Shown here: positions 34,611 to 43,803 of the stretch, piece after piece | Layout: every line of letters starts with the position of its first letter | How positions within the stretch are numbered: position 1 is the first letter of the stretch | Origin: Acinetobacter oleivorans DR1 | GTDB lineage: Bacteria > Pseudomonadota > Gammaproteobacteria > Pseudomonadales > Moraxellaceae | Direction of reading: 5' to 3' | DNA length: 64,000 nt | Assembly (NCBI RefSeq): GCF_000196795.1 | Contig: NC_014259.1 | Location: 372,001 to 436,000, forward strand | Position numbers and translations under genes: made by a program | The notes under the pieces: generated by a model | Seen by the model: only the letters and a program-made list of their open reading frames with translations | What the model was told of the DNA's origin: nothing | Database searches by the model: none

Positions 34611-34895
34611 ATGATTGTTGTTACCTTGACCTATAAAAAACTATTAGCCGAAGTTGATGCTGTACTCAAGGAGCATATTGCTTTTTTAGATCATTATTAT
34701 GAGCAGAAGAAATTTCTGGCATCAGGGCGTCGAGAAAATAGAGTAGGTGGGATAATTTTAGTTTTAAGTTCTTCCATTCAAGAAGCCGAAGAAATCATGA
34801 AAAATGATCCGTTTTATATTCAAGATGTGGCTGATTATGATTTCATGTGGTTTGAGCCATCGAAAAGTTTAGAAGAAATTAAAGAGTTTGTTTGA
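34611..34895 (+). CDS. YciI-family protein
   Basis: A 94-residue protein of the YciI/DGPF fold. It begins MIVVTLTYKKLLAEVDAVLKEHIAFLDHYYEQKKFLASGRR; the YxxHxxFLxxxxxxGxxxxSG-like core, with the conserved His (EHIAFLDHYY), is typical. A later block NDPFYIQDVADYDFMWFEP completes the fold, with the Asp of NDPF conserved. Family members have unclear roles, sometimes in small-molecule degradation. It has GAGATG at its start and no operon partners. Confidence 0.83.
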   Translation: MIVVTLTYKKLLAEVDAVLKEHIAFLDHYYEQKKFLASGRRENRVGGIILVLSSSIQEAEEIMKNDPFYIQDVADYDFMWFEPSKSLEEIKEFV

Positions 34896-34902
34896 TTACA
34901 TT

Positions 34903-34932
34903 AGAGAACTACTTAAATTTAAGTAGTTCTCT
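34903..34932. terminator. 30-nt perfect palindrome, likely terminator for two convergent genes
   Basis: The arms 34903-34917 and 34918-34932 are fully complementary with no spacer, and TCTTTT follows on the plus strand. Located 7 bp after the YciI stop and 20 bp before the lipoprotein stop on the other strand. In RNA the centre must open to form a loop. Confidence 0.6.
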
Positions 34933-34952
34933 AGTCTTTTGGTTAATTTTTA

Positions 34953-35783
34953 TTATTGCTCAACAATATAAATACTATTTTCGAATACATCTCCTTTACT
35001 TGTTTTAACTACACCAACACATAAATTGTCAGGAGTCTGTATAAAAGAAACTAAGGATGTATCTGCATTAGTTTTACAGTTCTTTTGCTTATTCTCATCA
35101 AATGCTTTTAAATTTAATTGATGTTGTAAATCTAAAGTGAATACTTGGCTAAGAGCGCCAAATGCTTGATCTGCTTTTTTCATAAATAATAAATTATTTT
35201 GAGCTTCCCATTCAGCTAAAGAAATACGTTCCTTGCTTACATAGTGATATAAGCGTTTTGTATCTGCATTATTGTCTGCCGCATTTTTAAATTGGGTCTT
35301 TAGACCAAAATTTACTTTTACAATTGGCTTTTCACGGAAAGAAAGGCGTGAATAAGGCACAATTTTAATTTCGGATGTCTGATTTAAATCTAATAATTTA
35401 AGTGTAGGATCTGCTTTATTTTGAGCGAGAGAATCGTTAATTTTTTGATTTGTTAATTGGTCAAATTTAATAGGTTGATTGATAGAGCTTTTTTCAATAG
35501 CTGAACTATTTGCATTTTTATCAATTGCCATTGCGACTCCTACTCCGATAAGGCCAAACATTCCAGAAACTGGACTGGCCGAAGCACTACTTGCATCACC
35601 AACTAATATTTGACTTTCCTTTACAAAGTAATCACCTGCACCTGATTCAGTCATTGAAGAAAGTTGTTCTGAAGAAACAGAAAGAGAGGTTTGTTTTCCC
35701 GCTGCTGGATATTGAATCGATTTAGTCGTTGCACATCCAGTAAATAATAATGTTGATATGAGTAATAAATTTAAGTTTTTCAT
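34953..35783 (-). CDS. Hypothetical lipoprotein, 276 residues
   Basis: Signal peptide MKNLNLLLISTLLFTGC with Cys17 as anchor. The ATG at 35783 has AAAGA nine bases upstream; another in-frame ATG three codons upstream (35792) is nearly on top of that site. After a Ser/Gly-rich stretch there is a hydrophobic segment (SPVSGMFGLIGVGVAMAID) and then a mixed alpha/beta domain. No known domain is recognised. Two Cys occur in the C-terminal half (NKQKNCKTNADTS and TPDNLCVGVVK). Confidence 0.66.
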   Translation of the reverse strand: MKNLNLLLISTLLFTGCATTKSIQYPAAGKQTSLSVSSEQLSSMTESGAGDYFVKESQILVGDASSASASPVSGMFGLIGVGVAMAIDKNANSSAIEKSSINQPIKFDQLTNQKINDSLAQNKADPTLKLLDLNQTSEIKIVPYSRLSFREKPIVKVNFGLKTQFKNAADNNADTKRLYHYVSKERISLAEWEAQNNLLFMKKADQAFGALSQVFTLDLQHQLNLKAFDENKQKNCKTNADTSLVSFIQTPDNLCVGVVKTSKGDVFENSIYIVEQ

Positions 35784-35932
35784 TGCAATCATTCTTTATT
35801 AAGTTAGGTAATTATTTGTTAAAACTGGTTAAATTATGGATTAACTAAAATAAAAGTAAATAATTGTTATTTATTGAGCGTTCACAAATTAATCATTTAT
35901 TATTTTGAATAAAATTAGAAAATAAAAGTATT

Positions 35933-35972
35933 AAAAAACCATGCTTCCGATTTAGATCGAAAACATGGTTTT
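35933..35972 (-). terminator. Terminator of glyQ-glyS
   Basis: A 17-bp stem (35935-35951 with 35956-35972) with two G-U pairs on the minus transcript is followed on that strand by a U tract. It lies about 40 bp downstream of the glyS stop codon. Confidence 0.85.
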
Positions 35973-36012
35973 AATAAAGCTTAATTATACAAAAATTAAT
36001 TTCTATATAATC

Positions 36013-38082
36013 TTAGCCCTGCAACACACTCACATCAGCCACAGCAGTAAACAAATTACGTAACTGAGCCAATAAACGTAAACGGTTTGCCTTCAGGTCA
36101 GCATCATCTGCCATTACCATTACGCCATCAAAAAATGCATCAATCGGCGCGCGAAGTGCTGCAAGTTTAGAAAGGGCAGCAGTATAGTCTTTTGCTGCAA
36201 GTAATGGTTCAACAGCAGGGGTAACTGCTTGAAGTTCAGCGAATAATGCTTTTTCAGCATCTTCAACCAAGTTCGCTTCAACTACAGAACCTTCTGGGGC
36301 TGCTTCTTTCGCAAGAATGTTAGCAACACGTTTGTTTGCAGCAGCAAGTGCAGCAGCTTCAGGTAATGTGCGGAAGTGATTAACTGCATTTACACGCTTG
36401 TCAAAATCAAGTGGAGACTTCGGTGCAAGTGCTTGAACAGCTTGAAGTACGTCAACAGCAACACCTTGGTCTTCGTACTTAGCACGGTAACGACCTTCCA
36501 AGAACGCAACAGCATCAGCACGAGTCTTGTCGTGGTCTTTAACGATGTCGCCATAACCTTGAAGTGCAAGATTAACTAGCTCTTCAATTGTTATATCTAA
36601 TTCATTTTCAATGATTAAACGTAAGATACCAATTGCTGAACGGCGAAGAGCAAACGGATCTTTAGAACCTGTCGGCGCTTGTCCAATACCGAAAATACCA
36701 ACAAGTGTATCTAAACGGTCAGCAAGGGCAATGGTTGTACCTGTTTTGGTTTTTGGTAAAACATCACCCGCAAATTTTGGTAAATATTGCTCACCTAAAG
36801 CTTCAGAAACTTCAGTGTTTTCGCCTTCAATGCGTGCATAGTAAGTACCAGCAATACCTTGAAGTTCTGGGAACTCACCAACAAGCTCTGAGGTTAAGTC
36901 GCATTTAGCAAGTAATGCTGCTTTTTCAGCATCTGCTGGGTTTGCACCAGTAATTGGAGATAATGCAACTGCAAGTTTTGCAATACGTGTTGATTTGTCC
37001 CAAAGTGTACCAAGCTGTGCTTGGAATACCATGTTTGCTAGTTTTTCTTTACGAGATGCAAGCGGTTGCTTTTGATCTTGTAAGAAGAAGAATTCAGCAT
37101 CAGACAAACGAGGGCGAACAACTTTTTCGTTACCTTCAATAATTTGAGTCGGGTCTTTAGACTCAATGTTTGAAACAGTAATGAAGTAAGGCTGTAATTT
37201 ACCTTCCGCATTGATCAAACAGAAATACTTCTGGTTGTCTTGCATCGTCGTAATAAGTGCTTCTTGAGGAACAGCAAGGAAGCGCTCTTCAAAGTTTGCA
37301 CGAAGAGCAACTGGCCATTCAACGAGGCTTGTTACTTCATCAAGTAAGTCAGCTGGAACAATCGCAGTTGCGTTAACTTCATCAGCCAATTTCTTTACTT
37401 GTTCTTGAATGGTTACTTGACGTTTTTCAAAGTTTGCAACAACGTAAGCTTTTTCTAAAGCAGCTAAATAGTCATTTGCATGCGCTAACGTCACAGCTTC
37501 AGGTGCATGGAAACGATGACCATAAGTCACATTACCAGCTTTGTGATCTTGAATAGTTGCGTCAACAATTTGGTCATCTTTAAGTAAAAGAACCCATTTC
37601 ACTGGACGTACAAATTCAGTACGGCTTGCAGCAGAACGCATACGCTTAGCAATTGGTAAATTGTCTAGCGCAGTTTGTAAAATCTGTGGAAGTAAAGCAT
37701 CAAGGCTTTGACCTTTTACATCTTTTAAATAGCAAACTTTTTCAACTTTACCTGCTTGGAAAGTAGAAAGCTGATCAACTGTGATCCCTTGACCACGCAT
37801 AAAGCCTTCAAGTGCTTTAGTCGGTTTACCTTCTGCATCGTAAGCCGCTTGAACAGCAGGGCCGTCAAAACGTTTTTGTGTATCAGCTTGTGCAGTATCG
37901 ATATCAACAATTTTAAGTGCTAAACGACGTGGCGCTGCATAAGCTTCAATTGCTGCGAAGTTTAAGCCCGCATCTTTTAAGCCTTTTACCGTTTCTGCCT
38001 GTAATGCATCACGTAAAGTTTTTAAGCTTTTTGGTGGAAGTTCTTCACAGCCAAGTTCGAATAAAACAGTATGTTTGCTCAT
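36013..38082 (-). CDS. glyS: Glycyl-tRNA synthetase beta subunit
   Basis: A 689-residue beta subunit of the heterotetrameric bacterial glycyl-tRNA synthetase, which recognises tRNA-Gly. It begins MSKHTVLFELGCEELPPKSLK, a family-specific start, with PRRLALKIVDID following. Later blocks include PVKWVLLLKDD, TMQDNQKYFCLIN, AEFFFLQDQK, CDLTSELVGEFPELQGIAG, and the C-terminal anticodon-binding domain with ALRAPIDAFFDGVMVMADD. The start ATG overlaps the glyQ stop by one base (TAATG), so the two subunits are translationally coupled. Confidence 0.97.
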   Translation of the reverse strand: MSKHTVLFELGCEELPPKSLKTLRDALQAETVKGLKDAGLNFAAIEAYAAPRRLALKIVDIDTAQADTQKRFDGPAVQAAYDAEGKPTKALEGFMRGQGITVDQLSTFQAGKVEKVCYLKDVKGQSLDALLPQILQTALDNLPIAKRMRSAASRTEFVRPVKWVLLLKDDQIVDATIQDHKAGNVTYGHRFHAPEAVTLAHANDYLAALEKAYVVANFEKRQVTIQEQVKKLADEVNATAIVPADLLDEVTSLVEWPVALRANFEERFLAVPQEALITTMQDNQKYFCLINAEGKLQPYFITVSNIESKDPTQIIEGNEKVVRPRLSDAEFFFLQDQKQPLASRKEKLANMVFQAQLGTLWDKSTRIAKLAVALSPITGANPADAEKAALLAKCDLTSELVGEFPELQGIAGTYYARIEGENTEVSEALGEQYLPKFAGDVLPKTKTGTTIALADRLDTLVGIFGIGQAPTGSKDPFALRRSAIGILRLIIENELDITIEELVNLALQGYGDIVKDHDKTRADAVAFLEGRYRAKYEDQGVAVDVLQAVQALAPKSPLDFDKRVNAVNHFRTLPEAAALAAANKRVANILAKEAAPEGSVVEANLVEDAEKALFAELQAVTPAVEPLLAAKDYTAALSKLAALRAPIDAFFDGVMVMADDADLKANRLRLLAQLRNLFTAVADVSVLQG

Positions 38083-39059
38083 TAGTTTTTCTCCGCCTTT
38101 GCTGCTTCACTTTCAGCTTGTGCTTTTAACTGTGCCAATACTTCATCACGTAAGTGTGGTTCTGCCATTGGGAAGCCAAGCTCTGCACGCGCTTGTACAT
38201 AACTTTGTGCAATAGCACGCGCTAAAGTACGTACACGTAGGATGTAACGTTGACGCTCAGTCACAGAAATTGCGCCACGTGCATCAAGTAAGTTAAAGGT
38301 ATGAGATGCTTTAACAACTTGCTCATAAGCAGGAAGAGAAAGTTTTGCTTCAATTAAACGGTTTGCTTCTGATTCGTAAAAATCAAACAGTTCGAATAGT
38401 TTTTCAACTGGAGCGTATTCAAAGTTATAAGTCGATTGCTCAACTTCATTTTGATGGAATACGTCGCCGTAAGTCACAGTACCAAATTGGCCTTTGGTCC
38501 AAACAAGGTCATAAACCGAGTCTACACCTTGAAGGTACATTGCAAGACGTTCTAAACCGTAAGTGATTTCACCTGTTACTGGGTAACATTCAACACCACC
38601 GACTTGTTGGAAGTAAGTGAACTGAGTCACTTCCATACCGTTAAGCCAAACTTCCCAACCTAAGCCCCAAGCACCTAGCGTCGGAGATTCCCAGTTGTCT
38701 TCTACAAAGCGAATATCGTGAGTAAGCGTATCGATCCCGATTGCTTTTAAAGAATCAAGATAGAGCTGTTGGATGTTGTCTGGATTTGGCTTAAGTACCA
38801 CTTGGAACTGGTAGTAGTGTTGCAAACGGTTCGGGTTTTCACCATAGCGGCCATCTTTTGGACGACGTGAAGGTTGAACGTATGCAGCATTCCAAGTTTC
38901 AGGCCCTAAAGCACGTAAGAATGTTGCGGTGTGGAATGTTCCAGCGCCCATTTCCATGTCGTAAGGTTGTAGTACGACGCAGCCTTGTTCGGCCCAATAG
39001 TTTTGTAGGGCAAGAATTAAGCCCTGAAATGTATCAATGTGCGAGATGGCGCGACTCAT
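38082..39059 (-). CDS. glyQ: Glycyl-tRNA synthetase alpha subunit
   Basis: A 325-residue class II synthetase catalytic subunit, activating glycine with ATP. The motif 1 region is FQGLILALQNYWAEQGCVVLQPYDMEMGAGTFHTATFLRALGPE; then PSRRPKDGRYGENPNRLQHYYQFQ, EDNWESPTLGAWGLGWEVWLNGMEVTQFTYFQQVGG and GEITYGLERLAMYLQGVDSVYDL. It is somewhat longer than E. coli GlyQ (about 303 residues) because of a charged C-terminal extension (KAQAESEAAKAEKN). ATG start. Upstream gap of 91 bp to the next gene. Confidence 0.97.
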   Translation of the reverse strand: MSRAISHIDTFQGLILALQNYWAEQGCVVLQPYDMEMGAGTFHTATFLRALGPETWNAAYVQPSRRPKDGRYGENPNRLQHYYQFQVVLKPNPDNIQQLYLDSLKAIGIDTLTHDIRFVEDNWESPTLGAWGLGWEVWLNGMEVTQFTYFQQVGGVECYPVTGEITYGLERLAMYLQGVDSVYDLVWTKGQFGTVTYGDVFHQNEVEQSTYNFEYAPVEKLFELFDFYESEANRLIEAKLSLPAYEQVVKASHTFNLLDARGAISVTERQRYILRVRTLARAIAQSYVQARAELGFPMAEPHLRDEVLAQLKAQAESEAAKAEKN

Positions 39060-39150
39060 GTAGCATCCACGAATTTATGAGAAAAATTGCCCCTAAGTAT
39101 AAGGATTTTGTGGGGGAGTGGCAAAGGCTAGTTTCTATACCTATAAAAAA

Positions 39151-39633
39151 TTATTGGCTGTCATTTAGCTGGGATTTTCCTGCATGTTTTGCTTTTAATC
39201 GAGGTTGAAATGAGGCAAAAAACCAAAAAATGAGGCTAAGAATAAAACTTACAGTGAATGTAGAGGTTGAGATCAAAGTACGTCCAACAGTTGGGAATAC
39301 ATAATCAAATATTGGTAAATTATGAGAAATATTTTCATAGACCGCTAAGAAGAAATAAATCAAGCTAAATGATACATGTGCACCTAACCACATTAATGGA
39401 AAGATAAAGCGGTTTTTAGTAATGAGTACTTGGCATATCTTAAGTAGTAATGGGAATAAGATAATATAATAAGTACCAACAAAGATTCCAATAATATAGA
39501 GGAGATCAAGTGCAAACTTGCCAGTAAGTACGGACAATAAAATTAAGAGGCTGATCGGAATAAGAGGGGTAATAATAAGAGCAATTTTAGGTTGGTATTC
39601 GATATTTGGCGTTGTTGGATTCATCTTAATCAT
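39151..39633 (-). CDS. Hypothetical inner-membrane protein, 160 residues
   Basis: About four hydrophobic segments: residues 17-36, 43-65, 77-97 and 120-142. No recognised domain. It starts MIKMNPTTPNIEYQPK at an ATG (39633); a second ATG three codons later (39624) is equally possible since neither has a good ribosome binding site. It ends with a basic tail (FQPRLKAKHAGKSQLNDSQ). It lies upstream of glyQ on the same strand but is probably not functionally linked. Confidence 0.58.
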   Translation of the reverse strand: MIKMNPTTPNIEYQPKIALIITPLIPISLLILLSVLTGKFALDLLYIIGIFVGTYYIILFPLLLKICQVLITKNRFIFPLMWLGAHVSFSLIYFFLAVYENISHNLPIFDYVFPTVGRTLISTSTFTVSFILSLIFWFFASFQPRLKAKHAGKSQLNDSQ

Positions 39634-39770
39634 AGTAGGTTATGTTTTTTAAATTCTAAAATGATCTGTTGATAATGTCCATGAACCATTAAAATAAGAT
39701 TATTATCTTTTGTATTTAATACATCTTTTGATAGGATAATTTTTCATAGTTTGAATTAGATTATTTTAGA

Positions 39771-40556
39771 ATGAATTTGAAAAAATATTATTTTGGAATT
39801 TTAATATTGTTTTTAGGCTTTGTTGGTTTTTACTATTTAAAGAATAATTGGATTTATTATTCAGCTAAATATAATTACAATTTCAATAAGTTAAATGCAG
39901 ATGAGCTGAATAATTATGCTGCATTATTATATTATAAAAATAGAAATGATTGGATTCGAATTAAAGAGGGTGATGAGGCCACTGAAGCAAAAAAAGCCTT
40001 AGAAATTGAAAAGCTCTTTCAACAAGCGGCTGAACAAGGGAGTGCTTTAGCTAAATTGAATTTGACTACGCTTTATTATCGGAAAGAAGACTTAAGTGCT
40101 TTTGTACCTAAGATGTTCAAACTTTCTGAAGAGGCTGCGCAAGCAGGCAATGCTGATGCTCAGTTCAGGGTAGGTACGTTTTATCATCTAGGTTATGGTG
40201 TAGATACAGACTATAAAAAAGCAATGTATTGGTATACAAAAGCTGCTGAGCAGGGTAATCCAGCAGGGATGAATAATATAGGGGTTCTTTATCAACAGGG
40301 TTTAGGCGTAGCAGAAAATGGTAAGGTTTCAACAGAGTGGTATATTAAAGCCGCCAATCTTGGTTATGCGAATGGTCAAGAAAATATGTTTCAAAATTAT
40401 TATTCTGGGTTAAATGGTCTACCTAAGGATAAAGAGGAAGCAATGAAATGGCGCGATATGTGCTCTTACCGTACAGAGGAGATACCAATACAACCGGTTT
40501 ATAATATTGATCTTAAAGTTGATGAAACCTATCCAAATACCTGTAAAAATCAGTAA
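39771..40556 (+). CDS. Sel1-like repeat protein
   Basis: A 261-residue protein with an N-terminal membrane helix (residues 6-24, YYFGILILFLGFVGFYYL) and then Sel1-type solenoid repeats. Recognisable repeats: QQAAEQGSALAKLNLTTLYY, EEAAQAGNADAQFRVGTFYHLGYGVDTDYKKAMYWYTKAAEQGNPAGMNNIGVLYQQGLGV, and WYIKAANLGYANGQENMF. Each is a 36-residue helical hairpin with the A-x-x-G-x-x-x-A spacing. Such anchored Sel1 proteins act in signalling or envelope stress, or as immunity factors; no partner is evident here. Confidence 0.82.
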   Translation: MNLKKYYFGILILFLGFVGFYYLKNNWIYYSAKYNYNFNKLNADELNNYAALLYYKNRNDWIRIKEGDEATEAKKALEIEKLFQQAAEQGSALAKLNLTTLYYRKEDLSAFVPKMFKLSEEAAQAGNADAQFRVGTFYHLGYGVDTDYKKAMYWYTKAAEQGNPAGMNNIGVLYQQGLGVAENGKVSTEWYIKAANLGYANGQENMFQNYYSGLNGLPKDKEEAMKWRDMCSYRTEEIPIQPVYNIDLKVDETYPNTCKNQ

Positions 40557-40677
40557 AGCTTTAAGCTGCCACCATATAGAATGGTTGGGAATATTTCATA
40601 AATAAAAGAAATGAATAGTTTTCTATTGCTGAAGAAAGTTCAACTTATAAGGGTTTTATATTCAATTAGCAGAGCGT

Positions 40678-41088
40678 TCATTCGATGTGTATGTTCTGCT
40701 CTTTGATTTTATTATCTTTATAGTTATACCAAGTCAATAATGCCCAAAAATTAAAAGCTGTAATTAAAGTAGAGATTCCAACCCAACTAAAAACTAACTC
40801 AGAAAAGAAGGATTCTAAAGGTATATAAATCAGCTCTTTAAAGAAAATGAGTACCCCAAATGTCGTTAATAGTATTGTTAGAAAACTTAATAGCTTAAAT
40901 CTATTTAGTAGTGAGGATATTGCAATAAAGAATGGTAAAAAGAACAGATATATAATGATTAAAAAATAAAGTATAGGATTTGTTGAAATTAAAATAATGA
41001 GTACTGGTATGGGCGCGAGTAACAGACTTTTTATAATGTCTAAATACTGATAGGCAACCGTTATAGAATTTTTGTTATATTGCAGCAT
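40678..41088 (-). CDS. Hypothetical inner-membrane protein, 136 residues
   Basis: Four hydrophobic segments (about residues 16-36, 40-60, 64-82 and 95-118), unusually rich in Ile, Leu and Phe, with a short polar N terminus and a charged C-terminal tail (YNYKDNKIKEQNIHIE). No family is recognised. It is divergent from the LprI-like gene with 29 bp between start codons. Confidence 0.55.
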   Translation of the reverse strand: MLQYNKNSITVAYQYLDIIKSLLLAPIPVLIILISTNPILYFLIIIYLFFLPFFIAISSLLNRFKLLSFLTILLTTFGVLIFFKELIYIPLESFFSELVFSWVGISTLITAFNFWALLTWYNYKDNKIKEQNIHIE

Positions 41089-41117
41089 ATTAAAAATTAT
41101 AGAATTGAGAATAAATT

Positions 41118-41534
41118 ATGTTGAAATTTTGCTGCAAACTCATTGTTTTATCCAGCCTTTTTTGTAGTCCATGGTTATATGCGCAGACCGATGCTGACGA
41201 GCAAGATGAATATAATCAATGTGTAGACCAGACCATTAAGGAAATGCAGCTTGAAAGTATTAATAACATGGTTGTACATAGTTGTTCTGAACAAGCTAAA
41301 AAGACTTATGAAGAAAAAATTGTTGCTCTCATTGATCAAATTCGCACACAAAGCGAAGAATACAAACAGCCAGAACGTTACCAAGATATTTTAAAATCTC
41401 AGCGACTTTGGAAAGCTTATGTAGATCAGGAATGTAGTAATGCAGGCTCATACATTGGCTCACCGATGTATTCGTATTGCCCAATGCAAGAGTATGCGGC
41501 GCGTGTAAAACAGCTTGAAGAATACGTTAATTAA
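41118..41534 (+). CDS. LprI-like (DUF1311) secreted protein
   Basis: A 138-residue protein with signal peptide MLKFCCKLIVLSSLFCSPWLYAQ. The mature part fits the lysozyme inhibitor LprI family: paired Cys (NQCVDQTIKEMQ, VVHSCSEQAKKTYEEKI), then KSQRLWKAYVDQECSNAGSYIG, where the Q-R-x-W-x-x-Y-x-x-x-x-C is the family hallmark, and a last Cys in SYCPMQEYAARVKQLEEY. LprI-family proteins can inhibit lysozyme in some bacteria, but most members are untested. Monocistronic. Confidence 0.75.
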   Translation: MLKFCCKLIVLSSLFCSPWLYAQTDADEQDEYNQCVDQTIKEMQLESINNMVVHSCSEQAKKTYEEKIVALIDQIRTQSEEYKQPERYQDILKSQRLWKAYVDQECSNAGSYIGSPMYSYCPMQEYAARVKQLEEYVN

Positions 41535-41643
41535 GACGAATTATTTTAAACGTCACCTCATGACGCTGAGAGTACTTCACTGGATTAAATTTAAGAATGC
41601 AAAATGATATTTTTTAAACGATGCCATAAATGAGTCGTTTGAT

Positions 41644-42906
41644 ATGTCTGATCGCATTCGAGAAAAACTACAGATTCTTGCCGATGCTGCTAAATATGAT
41701 GTGTCTTGTTCATCAAGTGGCAGTGACCGTAAAAACAAAGATAAAGGCCTAGGTGATGCCAGCCATTCGGGTATTTGTCATAGCTATACTGAAGATGGCC
41801 GCTGTGTATCTCTCTTAAAAATTCTATTTAGTAATGTGTGTATTTTTGACTGCGCCTATTGCGTTTCACGTCGTTCTAATGATGTCCAGCGTGCAGCATT
41901 TACAGTGCAAGAAGTCGTAGACTTAACCATTAATTTTTACCGTCGTAATTATATCGAAGGCTTATTTTTAAGCTCGGGCATTTTTAAATCGGCAGATCAT
42001 ACGATGGAGCGCATGCTTCAAGTTGTGAAGAAGTTGCGCCTTGAAGAAAACTTTAATGGCTATATTCATCTAAAAACTATTCCGGGGGCATCGCCTGAAC
42101 TGATTCATGAAGCAGGTTTATATGCTGACCGTATGAGTATTAATTTAGAGATGCCGACCGAAATTGGCCTAAAAACTTTTGCACCAGAAAAATCACATCA
42201 GGAAGTGCAAAAAGATTTAGGTTTGGTCCGTGACAGGCTCATTCAGCTTAAAGATGAACGCCAAATCATTAAGCATGTACCGAAATATGTACCAGCAGGG
42301 CAGACCACCCAAATGGTAGTGGGTGCTCATCAAGAGTCAGACCAAGATGTCTTGTTTATGGCAGACAAACACTATAAGGAATTTAAACTCAAACGCGTCT
42401 ATTTCTCTGGCTATATCCCAATTAATACCGAAAATAATTATTTGCCAGCAGTGGGTTCTGCACCGCCGTTGCTTCGTGAAAACCGACTCTATCAAAGCGA
42501 TTGGCTGATGCGTTTTTATGGTTTTCAGGTCAATGAAATCGTCAATGAAAAACACCCGAATTTAGATTTGGATGTAGACCCTAAATTAAGCTGGGCTTTG
42601 AGGCATCCTGAACAGTTTCCGGTAGATTTAAACTGTGCGGATTATCAAATGATTTTGCGTGTGCCGGGTATTGGAGTGAAATCGGCGAAGAAAATTGTTC
42701 AGGCTCGCCGTTTTGGAAAAATCCATATCGATTTACTTAAAAAACTCGGCGTAGCTTATCAGCGTGCAAAATTCTTTATTCGCTGTGAAGACAGCCCAAA
42801 GTTCCAAAAAGAACTTTCTTCAAGTTTTATTCGGCAGCAGATTTTAACGCAGGGTTCTTCGAAATATGTGCAGCAACTCTCGCCACAATTAAGCCTTGGG
42901 TTTTAG
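41644..42906 (+). CDS. Putative DNA modification/repair radical SAM protein (UDG-linked family)
   Basis: A 420-residue radical SAM enzyme of the rSAM_link_UDG group. The Fe4S4 cluster motif CX3CX2C is Cys66-Cys70-Cys73 (NVCIFDCAYC). Other blocks: LFLSSGIFKSADHTMERM and KTIPGASPELIHEAGLYADRMSINLEMPTE (SAM/TIM-barrel strands). The C-terminal part has a helix-hairpin-helix, MILRVPGIGVKSAKKIVQARRFG, that would bind DNA. The gene is followed after 2 bp by the DUF4130 gene, its usual partner. Biochemical function is unknown; a role in uracil or base-modification repair is inferred from the genomic linkage of the family to uracil-DNA-glycosylase-like proteins. Confidence 0.87.
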   Translation: MSDRIREKLQILADAAKYDVSCSSSGSDRKNKDKGLGDASHSGICHSYTEDGRCVSLLKILFSNVCIFDCAYCVSRRSNDVQRAAFTVQEVVDLTINFYRRNYIEGLFLSSGIFKSADHTMERMLQVVKKLRLEENFNGYIHLKTIPGASPELIHEAGLYADRMSINLEMPTEIGLKTFAPEKSHQEVQKDLGLVRDRLIQLKDERQIIKHVPKYVPAGQTTQMVVGAHQESDQDVLFMADKHYKEFKLKRVYFSGYIPINTENNYLPAVGSAPPLLRENRLYQSDWLMRFYGFQVNEIVNEKHPNLDLDVDPKLSWALRHPEQFPVDLNCADYQMILRVPGIGVKSAKKIVQARRFGKIHIDLLKKLGVAYQRAKFFIRCEDSPKFQKELSSSFIRQQILTQGSSKYVQQLSPQLSLGF

Positions 42907-42908
42907 CC

Positions 42909-43706
42909 ATGTTTAATGATGAAGTGGCTTACTATTTTGATGGTTCAATGGTTGGGCTGCTGAGCTGTGTTTTTCGTGCATTTCAATTTAAAGAATTGCA
43001 GGTCAGGCTCTGTTTAAATGATGGGGCTCAACATGGCTTATTTGCCGATAAAATTGAGATTTCAAATAACGAGCAGCATGCTGAACGTGTTTGGTCCGCA
43101 CTACAAAAAAAGCTTTCATCTTCTTCGTTAAAACAATTTTATTTTGCTTATTTATCTGAATCGTTAGATGCCTATCAGCATTTATTTAATTACTGTATTT
43201 ATGTGTTTACTAGCCATTTTTCCGTAGAAAAAGATTATTCAAATCCTAGTGTTTTGGCGATTGCGCAGTGGACGAAAAAGGTCGGGCGAGAGAAGCATCG
43301 GATGGAGGCTTTTATTCGTTTTAAGAAAACTAAAGATGAGCTTTTTTTGAGTTTAGTTCGTCCCGATTTTAATGTTTTACCGCTTATTCAGCCGCATTTT
43401 AAACGGCGTTATCAAGATCAACGTTGGCTGATTTATGATGAGAAACGTAAGTTTGGAATTTATTATGATTTACGTGAAATACATGAAGTTTCATTAGAGG
43501 CTTCTGAGGTTGACCGTAATTTAAAAAATGGAATGAGTCAAAGCTTTCAGCTTGAGCTGGATAAACAAGAAGGTTTATATGACCAGCTTTGGAAAGATTA
43601 TTTTAATAGCGTTAATATTACTGAACGCCAGAATATAAAACTTCATGTGCAATATTTGCCGAAGCGCTATTGGCGTTATTTAAATGAAAAATTGTTGGAA
43701 TATTAA
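42909..43706 (+). CDS. DUF4130-domain probable DNA-metabolism protein
   Basis: A 265-residue partner of the radical SAM protein, starting 2 bp after its stop. It shows the DUF4130 pattern: VAYYFDGSMVGLLSCVFRAF at the N terminus, then WTKKVGREKHRMEAFIRFKK, then DFNVLPLIQPHFKRRYQDQRWLIYDEKRKFGIYYD. In many genomes this domain is fused to a uracil-DNA glycosylase-like (UdgX-type) domain; here the protein ends after DUF4130, with no UDG motifs and no UDG gene nearby. Function is unknown; DNA repair is inferred from the linkage. Confidence 0.85.
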   Translation: MFNDEVAYYFDGSMVGLLSCVFRAFQFKELQVRLCLNDGAQHGLFADKIEISNNEQHAERVWSALQKKLSSSSLKQFYFAYLSESLDAYQHLFNYCIYVFTSHFSVEKDYSNPSVLAIAQWTKKVGREKHRMEAFIRFKKTKDELFLSLVRPDFNVLPLIQPHFKRRYQDQRWLIYDEKRKFGIYYDLREIHEVSLEASEVDRNLKNGMSQSFQLELDKQEGLYDQLWKDYFNSVNITERQNIKLHVQYLPKRYWRYLNEKLLEY

Positions 43707-43803
43707 AGTTTTAAAATTATAAAGATTATTTTCAATAAGCTTTCTTGTTGTTTAAAGATATAATTTAAATGCACTTTATGTGGCTTTGGGCGTATACTTT
43801 TGC

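Noticed and set aside
27507..35800. Genomic island
   Set aside because: The strip is accessory-looking, but no integrase, tRNA attachment site, direct-repeat ends or shift in codon use was seen.
36376..36908. Plus-strand ORFs opposite glyS
   Set aside because: Antisense shadows over a conserved gene with no supporting signals.
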